Source of the DNA: Vibrio celticus
Lineage (GTDB): Bacteria > Pseudomonadota > Gammaproteobacteria > Enterobacterales > Vibrionaceae
Assembly: GCF_024347335.1 (NCBI RefSeq)
Contig: NZ_AP025463.1
Coordinates: 806,001-870,000, forward strand
DNA length: 64,000 nt
Reading direction: 5' to 3'
Shown here: positions 28,012-36,950 of the stretch, piece by piece
How the letters are laid out: every line of letters starts with the position of its first letter
Position numbering within the stretch: the first letter of the stretch is position 1
The notes under the pieces: generated by a model
The model's input: the letters and a program-made list of their open reading frames with translations, nothing else
Databases searched by the model: none
What the model was told of the DNA's origin: nothing
Position numbers and translations under genes: made by a program

Positions 28012-28216
28012 TATTCTTCCTTTGAGTGATTTTATTTCATTGTTATGAGTTGAATCCTATCAGGAAGCGGCAACTCAGACAAAATAGAGTGATGAATATT
28101 TCATAGAGTGAAAAAAAAGCGTAAGAAAATGTCACTATTGGAGACTTATTGATCAGCCTCAACATGTTGTCAGCGAAAAAAGAAATAATTGAGCTGCACA
28201 TATATAGGAGGTGTCA

Positions 28217-28504
28217 ATGGAGTTGAGTCCTGTTTTTGCAAGGCGGCTATATTTAGCATTGTTAGTGGAAAGCCTTGATAGGCCAAATGTGCCTAAACTC
28301 ATCGAAAAAACGGGGTGGCCTCGTCGTACTATTCAAGATGTACTCAAGGCGTTACCGGGGATCGGTATCGAACTTATGTTTGTTCAAGATGGGCGACGTC
28401 ATAATGATGGCTATTACCAGTTATCCGACTGGGGGCCATTTGACAGTCAATGGGTTATCCAGCGTAAAGGCGATATAGCAACAAGCCTTGGATTTAGTGC
28501 ATAA
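28217..28504 (+). CDS. Winged helix-turn-helix protein
   Basis: 95 residues with one compact winged-HTH: recognition-like segment GWPRRTIQDVLKALPGIGIEL and a wing around RRHNDGYYQL. Looks like the HTH_43 type. Target genes are unknown. ATG at 28217 is chosen because the strong AGGAGG site ends 6 bases before it; an in-frame GTG at 28211 lies inside that site. Confidence 0.75.
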   Translation: MELSPVFARRLYLALLVESLDRPNVPKLIEKTGWPRRTIQDVLKALPGIGIELMFVQDGRRHNDGYYQLSDWGPFDSQWVIQRKGDIATSLGFSA

Positions 28505-28530
28505 GCCAGCGAAAGCTGGCTTTCTTTTTT
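28504..28530 (+). terminator. Rho-independent terminator after HTH gene
   Basis: AGCCAGC/GCTGGCT with a GAAA tetraloop, followed by TTCTTTTTT. Confidence 0.9.
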
Positions 28531-28595
28531 TAGAATAGAAATAGTAGGGAGCATCTCGCTCATTTGAGTAGTGAGCTACCTCATTACGTTTCTAT

Positions 28596-28928
28596 TTACT
28601 TACACAGATAGGCAGTTCCCAGCATAGTCACGGAAGTGGAAAAATCTTGGGGAAGTGTGAATATCACGGTATCTGCGCCTAGCTCAATCGTATTCGACTT
28701 GAGTTCATTCATGGCGCCTTGAATCAATGTGTCATTCGGGTAAAACAGGTAGCTGTACCAATGGCCTTCGCTGCCTGTGACTTCCCCTTTATACTCGCAT
28801 TGCTCGATATTAATCACACCGTGGTAATCCATTTGCACTTTGTCAGCTTCGCTATGAGGTATTGATGTTGGTGTCGTGCAACCTAGCAATGCACCACTCA
28901 TAGCTAAAGCGATTAATTCCTTTTTCAT
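28596..28928 (-). CDS. DUF4156-like lipoprotein
   Basis: 110 residues. Signal peptide with lipobox LLGC (Cys17). Two later Cys residues (IEQCEYKGEV and the C-terminal AYLCK) and the LGADTVIF segment fit the small DUF4156 lipoprotein pattern. Function unknown. Follows the DUF2956 gene by 12 bases on the same strand. Confidence 0.65.
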   Translation of the reverse strand: MKKELIALAMSGALLGCTTPTSIPHSEADKVQMDYHGVINIEQCEYKGEVTGSEGHWYSYLFYPNDTLIQGAMNELKSNTIELGADTVIFTLPQDFSTSVTMLGTAYLCK

Positions 28929-28940
28929 ACGATTACCCTG

Positions 28941-29285
28941 TTATTTCATCAAATAAATTGCGAAGCCTATCCAGCTAGCGACCAGTAGTAGCCACGGTAA
29001 TTTGCTGCCGTGATTTGATGTTGTTGCAACACTCGTGTCGACATTCTGTTCTTGGGCTTGATTAGTCTGTTGAGTTTGTTTCTCTTTCTGTACTCGCTTT
29101 TTTGCTTTGTCGGCTTGGCGACTGCGCTCTTTTTGCTGTTTCTTATACAGTGCGATGCCTTTCTCGATACCCTGAGCAATCAGTTTAGTTTGTTCTTTGG
29201 TTTGAGCTGGCTTTTGAGTCGCTTTGGCTATCTTCAGTGCTTCTTGTTGAGATTCAAAAGACGGTGTATTAGTTTTCTTTTTCAT
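28941..29285 (-). CDS. DUF2956 domain-containing tail-anchored protein
   Basis: 114 residues. A very basic, Lys/Gln-rich N-terminal three quarters (about 1-85) with helical character and one C-terminal membrane segment (about 95-112, LPWLLLVASWIGFAIYLMK). Matches DUF2956; function unknown. Operonic with the DUF4156-like lipoprotein. Confidence 0.75.
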   Translation of the reverse strand: MKKKTNTPSFESQQEALKIAKATQKPAQTKEQTKLIAQGIEKGIALYKKQQKERSRQADKAKKRVQKEKQTQQTNQAQEQNVDTSVATTSNHGSKLPWLLLVASWIGFAIYLMK

Positions 29286-29394
29286 ACTGAGTTCGATAAT
29301 TAAAACGGATTAACCAATAAGATAACGCAAACCTAGTTAAGTATGAATGATTTGCGTTAAAGTGTTGGTTTGAAAATAAGTGAAAGTGAGATTT

Positions 29395-29856
29395 GTGCGG
29401 TACTCCATAGAACAATACGACAAACACGGCTTTTTGAAAGCCCCGATCTTATTATGGTTAGGTTGGCTATTTCTGGCGAAAGCTTTGGTCGTTTTCATTG
29501 TTGCGGGCGCAAGCCGAGAGTCGGGAACGGATATCCTCGAGATAATCTATCCTGACCACCAGATGTTTTATGTCGGAATTGCTTTGAGTGTCCCTAGCTT
29601 ACTACTGATGTGGCTGTTTGGACTTAGAACACCAGATAGAAAGCGTCTAAATAAAGTCGTTTCTTGGGGGCGTTGGGTCACCATGATGGCTATCTTGGCG
29701 CAGGGGTCTCATACCATTTATTTAATCTATTTGGATAATGGATGGTTCCGTTGGTCAAATGGCATCACCCTGTTATTGCTGCTGTGGTTAGCGCTTTTTC
29801 TAACCAATAGTCATGCTGCTAGGGATTGCTTTAAAGTGGTTGAGCTCGAAGACTGA
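29395..29856 (+). CDS. DUF2919 family membrane protein
   Basis: 153 residues with about four membrane segments (around residues 20-38, 58-75, 90-110 and 118-138). The N-terminus RYSIEQYDKHGFLKAP fits DUF2919. The GTG at 29395 is chosen because AGTGAG precedes it and the family starts close to RYS; GTG at 29380 would add five residues. Function unknown. Confidence 0.75.
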   Translation: MRYSIEQYDKHGFLKAPILLWLGWLFLAKALVVFIVAGASRESGTDILEIIYPDHQMFYVGIALSVPSLLLMWLFGLRTPDRKRLNKVVSWGRWVTMMAILAQGSHTIYLIYLDNGWFRWSNGITLLLLLWLALFLTNSHAARDCFKVVELED

Positions 29857-29921
29857 TTCTCATCAAAACATTTGTCCCATTCACAATTATACTTAGAAGC
29901 TAAAAATGAAAGGATTAATCT

Positions 29922-30845
29922 ATGCTTAACATCTCAAATGAGCAGCCTAACGTTCAAAGTGCTATCTTGCCAGAAGCTGGGCCTTTCGCTCTTTACGTTC
30001 AATTAAAAGTGAATGCTAACGCTGCTAACGTATTAGCTGAAATTCAAAAGCTTCCGACTCTAATCGACGAGCTTAACCAAACTCAACCCGATGCGAACTT
30101 AACGGCGTCAGTTGCGTTCTCAAAGGCGTTTTGGGATAAGTTCGAGCAAGCTGCTCCGTCTGACCTCATTGATTTCCCTGCGCTTGGTGAGGGTGATGTC
30201 ACTGCACCGAGCACATTGTCTGATGTTCTGATTCACTGTCATTCAAATCGACACGATCTGCACTTCTTCATCCTACGCAAATTGCTATCTGAAGTAGCTG
30301 CAGACGTTGAAGTAGTGGATGAAACCTACGGTTACCGCTTCCTAGATTCACGTGACATGACCGATTTCGTTGATGGCACTGAAAACCCGAAAGACGCACA
30401 GCGCGCTGAAGTGGCGATAGTGCCTGAAGGTGAGTTCGCTGGTGGTAGTTATGTGATGGTGCAACGTTTTGTGCATAACCTACCTGCTTGGAACCGATTA
30501 AATGTATCGGCACAAGAGAAAGTGGTTGGCCGTACTAAGCCAGACTCTATCGAGCTAGATGATGTTCCTGCGGCGTCTCACGTTGGCCGTGTGGATATCA
30601 AAGAAGAAGGCAAGGGCCTTAAAATTGTTCGTCATAGCCTACCTTACGGCACAGCAACGGGCGACCACGGTCTATTGTTCATTGCTTACTGTAACGTTCG
30701 TCATAACTTTGATGCGATGCTAGAGAGTATGTACGGCGTGACAGATGGTAAAACAGACCAACTGCTTCGCTTTACTAAAGCAGTGATCGGCGCTTACTAC
30801 TTTGCTCCTTCAACTGAGATGTTGAGTGCATTAACGATTAAGTAA
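29922..30845 (+). CDS. Dyp-type peroxidase (YfeX-like)
   Basis: 307 residues. Heme peroxidase of the Dyp family. The GXXDG-type motif is FVDGTENP (about residues 149-156), and the proximal His region follows in AASHVGRVD. Typical cytoplasmic YfeX-like length, with no Tat signal. Single gene with its own terminator. Physiological substrate unknown. Confidence 0.93.
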   Translation: MLNISNEQPNVQSAILPEAGPFALYVQLKVNANAANVLAEIQKLPTLIDELNQTQPDANLTASVAFSKAFWDKFEQAAPSDLIDFPALGEGDVTAPSTLSDVLIHCHSNRHDLHFFILRKLLSEVAADVEVVDETYGYRFLDSRDMTDFVDGTENPKDAQRAEVAIVPEGEFAGGSYVMVQRFVHNLPAWNRLNVSAQEKVVGRTKPDSIELDDVPAASHVGRVDIKEEGKGLKIVRHSLPYGTATGDHGLLFIAYCNVRHNFDAMLESMYGVTDGKTDQLLRFTKAVIGAYYFAPSTEMLSALTIK

Positions 30846-30869
30846 GTCGTCTAAAAAAGAATAAACAAA

Positions 30870-30893
30870 GGGAGCCTCTGGGCTCCTTTTTTA
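30870..30893 (+). terminator. Rho-independent terminator after Dyp peroxidase
   Basis: GGAGCC/GGCTCC with a 4-base loop followed by TTTTTT. Confidence 0.85.
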
Positions 30894-30894
30894 T

Positions 30895-30921
30895 TAAAGC
30901 TTTAGATGAATTGGTCGATAT
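30895..30921 (+). promoter_or_regulatory. FliA (sigma-28) promoter of first flagellin
   Basis: TAAAGCTT, an 11-base spacer, then GTCGATAT: 7/8 and 6/8 matches to TAAAGTTT-N11-GCCGATAA. It ends 45 bases before the flagellin ATG. Confidence 0.8.
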
Positions 30922-30966
30922 AAGAGCAATCGTGAGTTTTATTCATCTTTTTGTAAGTGAAGGTCT

Positions 30967-32100
30967 ATGGCTATAACTGTTAATACAAATGTCTCAGCGC
31001 TGGTGGCTCAGAGGAATCTGTCGAATGCCAACAACATGCTGAACCAATCTTTGGAGCGCTTAGCTTCAGGGAGTCGTATTAATAGTGCAAAAGACGATGC
31101 GGCTGGCTTACAAATTTCAAATCGACTAGAAGCGCAGATGAGCGGCATTGATGTCGCGGTTCGAAATGCGAACGATGGAATCTCCATTATGCAGACTGCA
31201 GAAGGAGCGATGAATGAAACCACCAATATCATGCAACGCATGCGAGATTTGTCACTGCAAGCGAGTAATGGTTCGAATAGCCAGTCTGAAAGGACGGCTA
31301 TTCAAGAAGAAGTGACAGCTCTAAATGATGAGTTGAATCGAATTGCTGAAACGACTTCGTTTGGCGGTAAAAAGCTCCTTAACGGTAGCTTTGGTAGCTC
31401 GTCATTTCAAATCGGTGGCAGTTCTGGTGAAGCGGTGCAGATAGGTTTGAAAAACATGCGCACCGATGACATCAATATGGGTGGTTTTAGCTATGTCGCC
31501 AATGGCATGGCAAGTGACTCGTGGGAGGTCAAATCCAACCAGAATGATATGACGATGTCGTTTACCGACCGTTTTGGTCAGCCACAAGAGATCACCATCA
31601 ACGCGAAAGCGGGCGATGATATCGAAGAGTTGGCGACTTACATTAATGGTCAAACGGATCTGGTCTCGGCTTCAGTTAATGATGAAGGGCAGCTTCAGAT
31701 CTATATGTCTGGCGAAGACACGGCAGGCACGATCTCTTTTTCAGGTTCGTTAGCCACTGAGCTTTCCATGTCTGCGGGTTATTACGAATCAGTCGATGAC
31801 ATCAATGTAACGGATGTAGGTAGTGCTCAGCGTGCCGTCTCTATTTTGGATACGGCGATGAAGTATGTCGATAGCCATCGCTCTGAATTAGGGGCAATGC
31901 AAAACCGCTTTGATCATGCCATTAATAATCTTGAAAACGTTCATGAGAATTTGGCGACATCAAATAGTCGAATCAAAGATACCGACTACGCCAAAGAAAC
32001 CACTCAAATGCTCAAGCAACAAATACTGCAGCAAGTGAGCACAACGATACTCGCTCAAGCCAAGCAAGCGCCGAATCTGGCTTTAACGTTATTAGGTTAA
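30967..32100 (+). CDS. Flagellin (polar flagellum; FlaD/FlaE-like locus)
   Basis: 377 residues. The conserved D0/D1 ends (NTNVSALVAQRNLSNANNML at the start, LAQAKQAPNLALTLLG at the end) form the filament core; the middle (about 175-290) is variable and surface exposed. Same length as the next flagellin but clearly diverged there, with different codon use. The two lie between a peroxidase and crr, away from other flagellar genes, as flaD/flaE do in V. parahaemolyticus (from memory). Confidence 0.93.
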   Translation: MAITVNTNVSALVAQRNLSNANNMLNQSLERLASGSRINSAKDDAAGLQISNRLEAQMSGIDVAVRNANDGISIMQTAEGAMNETTNIMQRMRDLSLQASNGSNSQSERTAIQEEVTALNDELNRIAETTSFGGKKLLNGSFGSSSFQIGGSSGEAVQIGLKNMRTDDINMGGFSYVANGMASDSWEVKSNQNDMTMSFTDRFGQPQEITINAKAGDDIEELATYINGQTDLVSASVNDEGQLQIYMSGEDTAGTISFSGSLATELSMSAGYYESVDDINVTDVGSAQRAVSILDTAMKYVDSHRSELGAMQNRFDHAINNLENVHENLATSNSRIKDTDYAKETTQMLKQQILQQVSTTILAQAKQAPNLALTLLG

Positions 32101-32289
32101 TGAATTACCTCGAATTTTATAAAGGCATTTCAGCTTCGCTATTGCTTTTTGGCGAATAAAGATACAATTTCTCACTCGACTGACTTCCCGGCAACTTTAG
32201 CGATTTTCTTATCTTTTTTCGATAATTTTACGACCAGTCACGCTTTCTTCTGTTTTACCGCTATTTCTTTAATTTTGTTGTTTTTTTCC

Positions 32290-32316
32290 TAAAGGTTTCG
32301 CCAATCACGCCGTTAT
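32290..32316 (+). promoter_or_regulatory. FliA (sigma-28) promoter of second flagellin
   Basis: TAAAGGTT, 11-base spacer, GCCGTTAT: 7/8 and 6/8 matches to the sigma-28 consensus, 82 bases before the ATG. The second flagellin is thus likely transcribed on its own. Confidence 0.8.
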
Positions 32317-32397
32317 TAAAAATAACTTAGAGATAACTACTTGGTTTTCCGAGACGTCGGAAACCGCTATACCGGAAAATCAATTGGAGAAATCACC

Positions 32398-33531
32398 ATG
32401 GCAGTGAATGTAAATACAAACGTTTCAGCGATGACAGCGCAACGTTACCTAAACAACGCAAACAGCGCACAACAAACATCAATGGAGCGTCTAGCTTCTG
32501 GCTCAAAAATCAACAGCGCAAAAGATGACGCTGCGGGCCTACAAATCTCGAACCGTTTGAACGTTCAAAGTCGTGGTCTTGATGTTGCTGTACGTAACGC
32601 GAACGACGGTATCTCAATTGCACAAACAGCTGAAGGTGCAATGAACGAGACGACTAACATTCTGCAACGTATGCGTGATTTGTCTCTACAATCTTCAAAC
32701 GGCTCAAACTCAAAATCTGAGCGTGTAGCGATTCAAGAAGAAGTAACAGCACTGAACGACGAACTGAACCGTATCGCGGAAACGACGTCTTTTGGTGGCA
32801 ACAAGTTACTTAACGGTACTCACGGTACTAAATCATTTCAAATCGGTGCGGACAACGGTGAAGCGGTAATGCTTCAACTGAAAGACATGCGTTCTGATAA
32901 CGCTCAGATGGGTGGTAAGAGCTACCAAACTGAGAACGCGAAAGATAAAGACTGGAACGTTCAAGCGGGTTCTAACGACCTGAAACTATCGTTCACCGAC
33001 AACTTCGGCCAAGCGCAAGAAATCGACATCAACGCAAAAGCGGGTGACGATATCGAAGAGCTAGCAACGTACATCAACGGTCAACAAGACTCTGTGAAAG
33101 CGTCTGTAACTGAAGATGGCAAGCTACAAATGTTTACTGGTAACAACAAAGTTGAAGGCGAAGTAGCATTCTCTGGCAGCTTGGCTGGCGAACTAGGCAT
33201 GCAACCTGGTAAAGACGTAACCGTTGATACTATTGACGTAACATCAGTTGGCGGCGCACAAGAATCTGTAGCAGTCATCGATGCGGCACTTAAGTATGTA
33301 GACAGCCACCGTGCTGAGCTAGGTGCTTTCCAAAACCGTTTCGACCACGCTATCAGCAACTTAGACAACATTAACGAGAACGTTAACGCATCTAAGAGCC
33401 GTATTAAAGATACCGATTTCGCGAAAGAAACGACTCAGATGACTAAGTCTCAGATCCTTTCTCAAGCTTCAAGCTCGATCCTTGCTCAAGCGAAGCAAGC
33501 TCCGAACTCGGCACTTAGCCTACTAGGTTAA
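32398..33531 (+). CDS. Flagellin (second copy)
   Basis: 377 residues, exactly as long as the upstream flagellin. Ends are nearly identical to it (NTNVSAMTAQRYLNNANSAQ; LAQAKQAPNSALSLLG) while the central domain differs. Codon use is strongly biased to the highly expressed Vibrio pattern (for example CTA, GGT, AAC), suggesting it is the more abundant of the two. ATG at 32398 has TTGGAGA upstream; the frame runs 19 codons further up into the leader. Confidence 0.94.
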   Translation: MAVNVNTNVSAMTAQRYLNNANSAQQTSMERLASGSKINSAKDDAAGLQISNRLNVQSRGLDVAVRNANDGISIAQTAEGAMNETTNILQRMRDLSLQSSNGSNSKSERVAIQEEVTALNDELNRIAETTSFGGNKLLNGTHGTKSFQIGADNGEAVMLQLKDMRSDNAQMGGKSYQTENAKDKDWNVQAGSNDLKLSFTDNFGQAQEIDINAKAGDDIEELATYINGQQDSVKASVTEDGKLQMFTGNNKVEGEVAFSGSLAGELGMQPGKDVTVDTIDVTSVGGAQESVAVIDAALKYVDSHRAELGAFQNRFDHAISNLDNINENVNASKSRIKDTDFAKETTQMTKSQILSQASSSILAQAKQAPNSALSLLG

Positions 33532-33614
33532 TCGATTAAAAAGCCACGTTGACCTTCGGTGTCAACGTAAGGCCTCCACAAATTAGCTCGTGGTGAGAGA
33601 TGAGCGCTAAACAG

Positions 33615-33637
33615 ACCCAGCTTCGGCTGGGTTTTTT
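33615..33637 (+). terminator. Rho-independent terminator after second flagellin
   Basis: ACCCAGC/GCTGGGT with a TTCG tetraloop and TTTTTT after it. Confidence 0.92.
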
Positions 33638-33700
33638 ATTGCCTGCAATTTGGCGAAGGTGTATTTGAAAAAGTGCAATGTTGGTAAGCAGGAGCAAAAG

Positions 33701-33813
33701 CGAGATTCCCTATCGCGTTCGTTCCTCACTATAGGGAATGACGAGTTCTCTATAGGTGGGTAAGGATATTTACGTCATTCCAGAACCGAGTAGAACGAGG
33801 TATCAGGAATCTG
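33701..33813. repeat. Nested palindromic intergenic repeat
   Basis: Three nested inverted pairs: AGATTCC (33703-33709) with GGAATCT (33806-33812), ATTCCCTAT (33705-33713) with ATAGGGAAT (33731-33739), and GGAATGACG (33735-33743) with CGTCATTCC (33773-33781). No ORF. This is the kind of scattered palindromic element common between Vibrio genes. Confidence 0.75.
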
Positions 33814-33929
33814 TTTTTAAGTCAGATGTTAGGGCTCTTGTTGTAGTCGAAAGACAATAAGCTAGATAAAGCTTATAACCTAGAGCGCAGATGAAGAATC
33901 AGGAGTCAATGATGATAGCCACCTCAGAA

Positions 33930-33962
33930 TCGAACGGAACGAGATATCAAAGCCCCGGTGCT
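33930..33962. repeat. Degenerate second copy of the intergenic repeat
   Basis: The segment from CAGAATCGAACGGAACGAG to ATATCAAAG matches the right arm of the previous repeat (CAGAACCGAGTAGAACGAG..) at most positions. The remainder of 33638-34162 holds no recognisable gene. Confidence 0.5.
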
Positions 33963-34162
33963 TGTCGAAAGTCATACCGCGTGCTCTAACGCATGAGATC
34001 TGCGCTTATGGTGGCGTTTAACATGGTTTAATAACAAAGTAGGGTTATGTTGGGAATTTAGAATTGGGTATTAGTGTGGCTTATTGAGGGATTGTTTGCA
34101 GCAAGGTGATGAGTAGTAATCAGAACTGTCTTATAAGGAACTTGAGCAAATACAGCAGGCAC

Positions 34163-34190
34163 AAAAAACGCCACCCTTAGGTAGCGTTTT
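34163..34190 (-). terminator. Terminator of the pts operon
   Basis: AAAACGC/GCGTTTT with inner ACC/GGT pairing, located just past the crr stop; the T tract is on the minus strand. Confidence 0.85.
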
Positions 34191-34215
34191 AATTAAAGCA
34201 GATAAGTAATCGAGA

Positions 34216-34725
34216 TTACTTCGTTACTTTAAGAACTGGAGTTTCGCCAACAGTTACAGAACCAGAAAGCTTGTTCAGCTCCTTGATTTCGTCCATGTTA
34301 GAGATAACAACTGGAGTAAGCGTAGATTTCGCTTTCTCTTCTAGAAGAGCTAGGTCGAAAGTGATGATAGTGTCACCAGCTTTAACAGATTGACCTTCTT
34401 CAGCTACACGAGTGAAGCCTTCGCCTTTAAGTTCAACAGTATCGATACCGAAGTGAACGAAAAGCTCAACACCGTCGTCAGACTCGATAGAGAATGCGTG
34501 GTTAGTTTCGAAGATCTTACCGATAGTACCGTTAACTGGAGCTACCATTTTGTCGCCAGCTGGTTTGATAGCGATGCCGTCACCAACGATTTTTTCAGCG
34601 AAAACTACATCTGGCACGTCTTCGATGTTTACGATTTCACCAGAAAGAGGTGCGATGATTTCGATTGCACCAGCATCAGCGCTGTCATCAGATACAAGCT
34701 TTTTCAGTTTGTCAAACAGACCCAT
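34216..34725 (-). CDS. crr: PTS glucose-specific enzyme IIA (IIA-Glc)
   Basis: 169 residues. Cytoplasmic phosphocarrier between HPr and the glucose IIBC permease, and regulator of adenylate cyclase and non-PTS permeases. The phosphorylated His91 (LFVHFGIDTV) and supporting His76 (ETNHAFSI) are present. Third gene of ptsH-ptsI-crr, 106 bases after ptsI. Confidence 0.97.
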   Translation of the reverse strand: MGLFDKLKKLVSDDSADAGAIEIIAPLSGEIVNIEDVPDVVFAEKIVGDGIAIKPAGDKMVAPVNGTIGKIFETNHAFSIESDDGVELFVHFGIDTVELKGEGFTRVAEEGQSVKAGDTIITFDLALLEEKAKSTLTPVVISNMDEIKELNKLSGSVTVGETPVLKVTK

Positions 34726-34785
34726 TGTGTCATGCTCCTAACGTTTAGTTTTATTCTGTAGAATATACTATACCAATCTAACAAA

Positions 34786-34811
34786 TTAGACGACTATTTT
34801 TAGCCGTCTAA
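34786..34811 (-). other. Hairpin between ptsI and crr
   Basis: TTAGACG/CGTCTAA with inner CTA/TAG pairing. Could be a processing or partial-termination site that lowers or separates crr message; the T tract is weak. Confidence 0.45.
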
Positions 34812-34831
34812 CTTTATTAAGCATTTGGCGA

Positions 34832-36556
34832 TTACTGAGTTTTCTCAGCGATGAATTTTTCTACGCAAGCTTCAATTTCTGCAGCTGTAGGTAGAGATAG
34901 TGCTTCGTCAGCCATAGCCTTAACTTCAGCGAAGTTAGAGTTACGGATTACTTTCTTCACTTTAGGGATAGAGATACCGCTCATAGAGAACTCATCTAGA
35001 CCCATACCAAGAAGAAGTAGCGTTGCACGTTCATCACCAGCAAGCTCACCACACATACCAGTCCACTTACCTTCAGCGTGTGATGCGTCGATCACTTGCT
35101 TGATTACTGTAAGTACAGCAGGAGATAGTGGGTTGTATAGGTGAGAAATCATTTCGTTACCACGGTCTACCGCAAGAGTGTATTGCGTTAGGTCGTTAGT
35201 ACCGATAGAGAAGAAAGATACTTCTTTCGCTAGGTGGTGTGCGATTGCAGCAGCAGCTGGAGTCTCAACCATTACGCCGACTTCGATTTCTTCATCAAAA
35301 GCTAGGCCTTCAGCGCGAAGTTCAACTTTGTACTCTTCGATTGCTTTTTTCAGTTCACGGATCTCTTCAACAGAAATGATCATTGGGAACATGATACGTA
35401 GTTTACCGTGTGCAGATGCACGTAGGATGCCACGTAGTTGGTCACGTAGGATTTCACGACGATCCAAGCTGATACGTACTGCACGCCAGCCTAGGAAAGG
35501 GTTCATCTCTTGTGGAAGGTCCATGTATGGTAGGTCTTTGTCGCCACCGATATCCATAGTACGGATAATCACTGACTCGCCTTCCATTGCTTCTGCTACT
35601 TCTTTGTAAGCAACGTATTGCTCTTCTTCAGTAGGAAGCGCGTCACGGTCCATAAATAGGAATTCAGTACGGTACAGACCAACGCCTTCACCACCGTTAC
35701 GCAGGATACCGTCACAGTCTTTTACTGTACCGATGTTACCGCAAACTTCTACACGGTGACCGTCAAGAGTTTCAGCATGTAAATCTTTTAGTTTTGCTAG
35801 TTCAGCCGCTTCTGCTTCGAAATCTGCTTTGATTTTCTTAGCTTCTGCTAATTCAGCTTCAGAAGGGTTGATGATGATCTTGTTGTTCATCGCGTCTAGC
35901 ACAAGCATGTCGCCGTTCTTAACTTGCTTAGTGATATCGTTAGTACCAACGATAGCAGGAAGCTCAAGAGAACGTGCCATGATTGAAGTATGAGATGTAC
36001 GACCGCCGATGTCACAAGCAAAACCAAGAACGTAGTCTAGGTTGATTTGTGCAGTTTCAGATGGCGTTAGGTCGTAAGCAACTAGGATAACTTCTTCATT
36101 GATGTCTGCTAGAGAAACAATGTTGATGCCTAGTGCATTTTTAACGAAACGAGTACCGATATCACGGATATCAGTTGCACGTTCTTTTAGGTACTCATCA
36201 TCAAGAGACTCTAGTGCAACAGCTTGCTCTTCGATCACAGTGTGGATCGCGTTGTCTGCGTGCATCTTGTCTTTCTTGATGAGTGCTAAAATCTCTTCTT
36301 CTAGCTCTTCATCTTCAAGCAGCATGATGTGGCCTTCAAAGATTGCTTCTTTTTCTTCGCCAAAAGTTTCAAGTGCTTTTTGCTTAACAACTTCAAGTTG
36401 TTGAGAAGATTTGTTACGAGCGTCAAAGAAACGCTGTACTTCTGCTTCAACTTGGTCGTCAGAGATAGATTGAGTATTTAGGACAATTTCATCTTCTTGA
36501 AGTAGTAGTGCTTTACCGAAAGCAATACCAGGAGATGCTAGGATGCCTGAAATCAT
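34832..36556 (-). CDS. ptsI: PTS phosphoenolpyruvate-protein phosphotransferase (enzyme I)
   Basis: 574 residues. Takes phosphate from PEP and passes it to HPr. The active His189 is in GGRTSHTSIMAR, the PEP-binding LYRTEFLFMDRD and the C-terminal catalytic Cys in WTGMCGELAGD are intact. Second gene of the pts operon. Confidence 0.98.
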   Translation of the reverse strand: MISGILASPGIAFGKALLLQEDEIVLNTQSISDDQVEAEVQRFFDARNKSSQQLEVVKQKALETFGEEKEAIFEGHIMLLEDEELEEEILALIKKDKMHADNAIHTVIEEQAVALESLDDEYLKERATDIRDIGTRFVKNALGINIVSLADINEEVILVAYDLTPSETAQINLDYVLGFACDIGGRTSHTSIMARSLELPAIVGTNDITKQVKNGDMLVLDAMNNKIIINPSEAELAEAKKIKADFEAEAAELAKLKDLHAETLDGHRVEVCGNIGTVKDCDGILRNGGEGVGLYRTEFLFMDRDALPTEEEQYVAYKEVAEAMEGESVIIRTMDIGGDKDLPYMDLPQEMNPFLGWRAVRISLDRREILRDQLRGILRASAHGKLRIMFPMIISVEEIRELKKAIEEYKVELRAEGLAFDEEIEVGVMVETPAAAAIAHHLAKEVSFFSIGTNDLTQYTLAVDRGNEMISHLYNPLSPAVLTVIKQVIDASHAEGKWTGMCGELAGDERATLLLLGMGLDEFSMSGISIPKVKKVIRNSNFAEVKAMADEALSLPTAAEIEACVEKFIAEKTQ

Positions 36557-36647
36557 AGCCTTACCTTAGTTGTTCAACTGTAAACGGGAGAGTGTGTGAC
36601 TTTAAGTCGTCGACTAATGTCGCGCTTATTCCTATCTATTTCGAACA

Positions 36648-36676
36648 AAGCCACTTTGCTATGCAAAATGGCTTTG
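36648..36676 (-). other. Hairpin between ptsH and ptsI
   Basis: AAAGCCA/TGGCTTT stem extended by TTTGC/GCAAA around a 3-base loop. No strong T tract, so a stabilising or processing structure is more likely than a full terminator. Confidence 0.5.
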
Positions 36677-36692
36677 AAAGAAGGAGACCGTA

Positions 36693-36950
36693 TTAGTGTA
36701 GTTGATCCATAAGAGCAACTAGGTGGTCTACTGCTTGCTGAGCTTGAGGACCTTCAGCTGAAATAGTAACGTTAGTACCTTTTACTAGGCCTAAAGTTTG
36801 TAGTTTGAACAGGCTTTTCGCGCTAGCGCTTTTGCCGTTAGAAGTCACTGTGATGTCAGCGTCGAAAGATTTTGCTTCTTTAACGAACTGTGCAGCTGGA
36901 CGAGTGTGAAGACCGTTTTCTGCTGTGATTTCTACTTGCTTCTCGTACAT
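36693..36950 (-). CDS. ptsH: PTS phosphocarrier protein HPr
   Basis: 85 residues. Small phosphocarrier with His15 in NGLHTRPAAQFVKEA; the Ser46 region (GKSASAKSLFKLQTLG) has the usual layout. First gene of the operon, 136 bases upstream of ptsI. Needed for uptake of all PTS sugars. Confidence 0.98.
   Translation of the reverse strand: MYEKQVEITAENGLHTRPAAQFVKEAKSFDADITVTSNGKSASAKSLFKLQTLGLVKGTNVTISAEGPQAQQAVDHLVALMDQLH

Noticed and set aside
33638..34162. CRISPR-like array in the repeat-rich gap
   Set aside because: Repeats are palindromic, only two diverged copies, no regular spacers and no cas genes.
35178..35609. 143-codon ORF antisense to ptsI
   Set aside because: Shadow frame of a highly codon-biased gene, Ser/Arg-rich without a domain.
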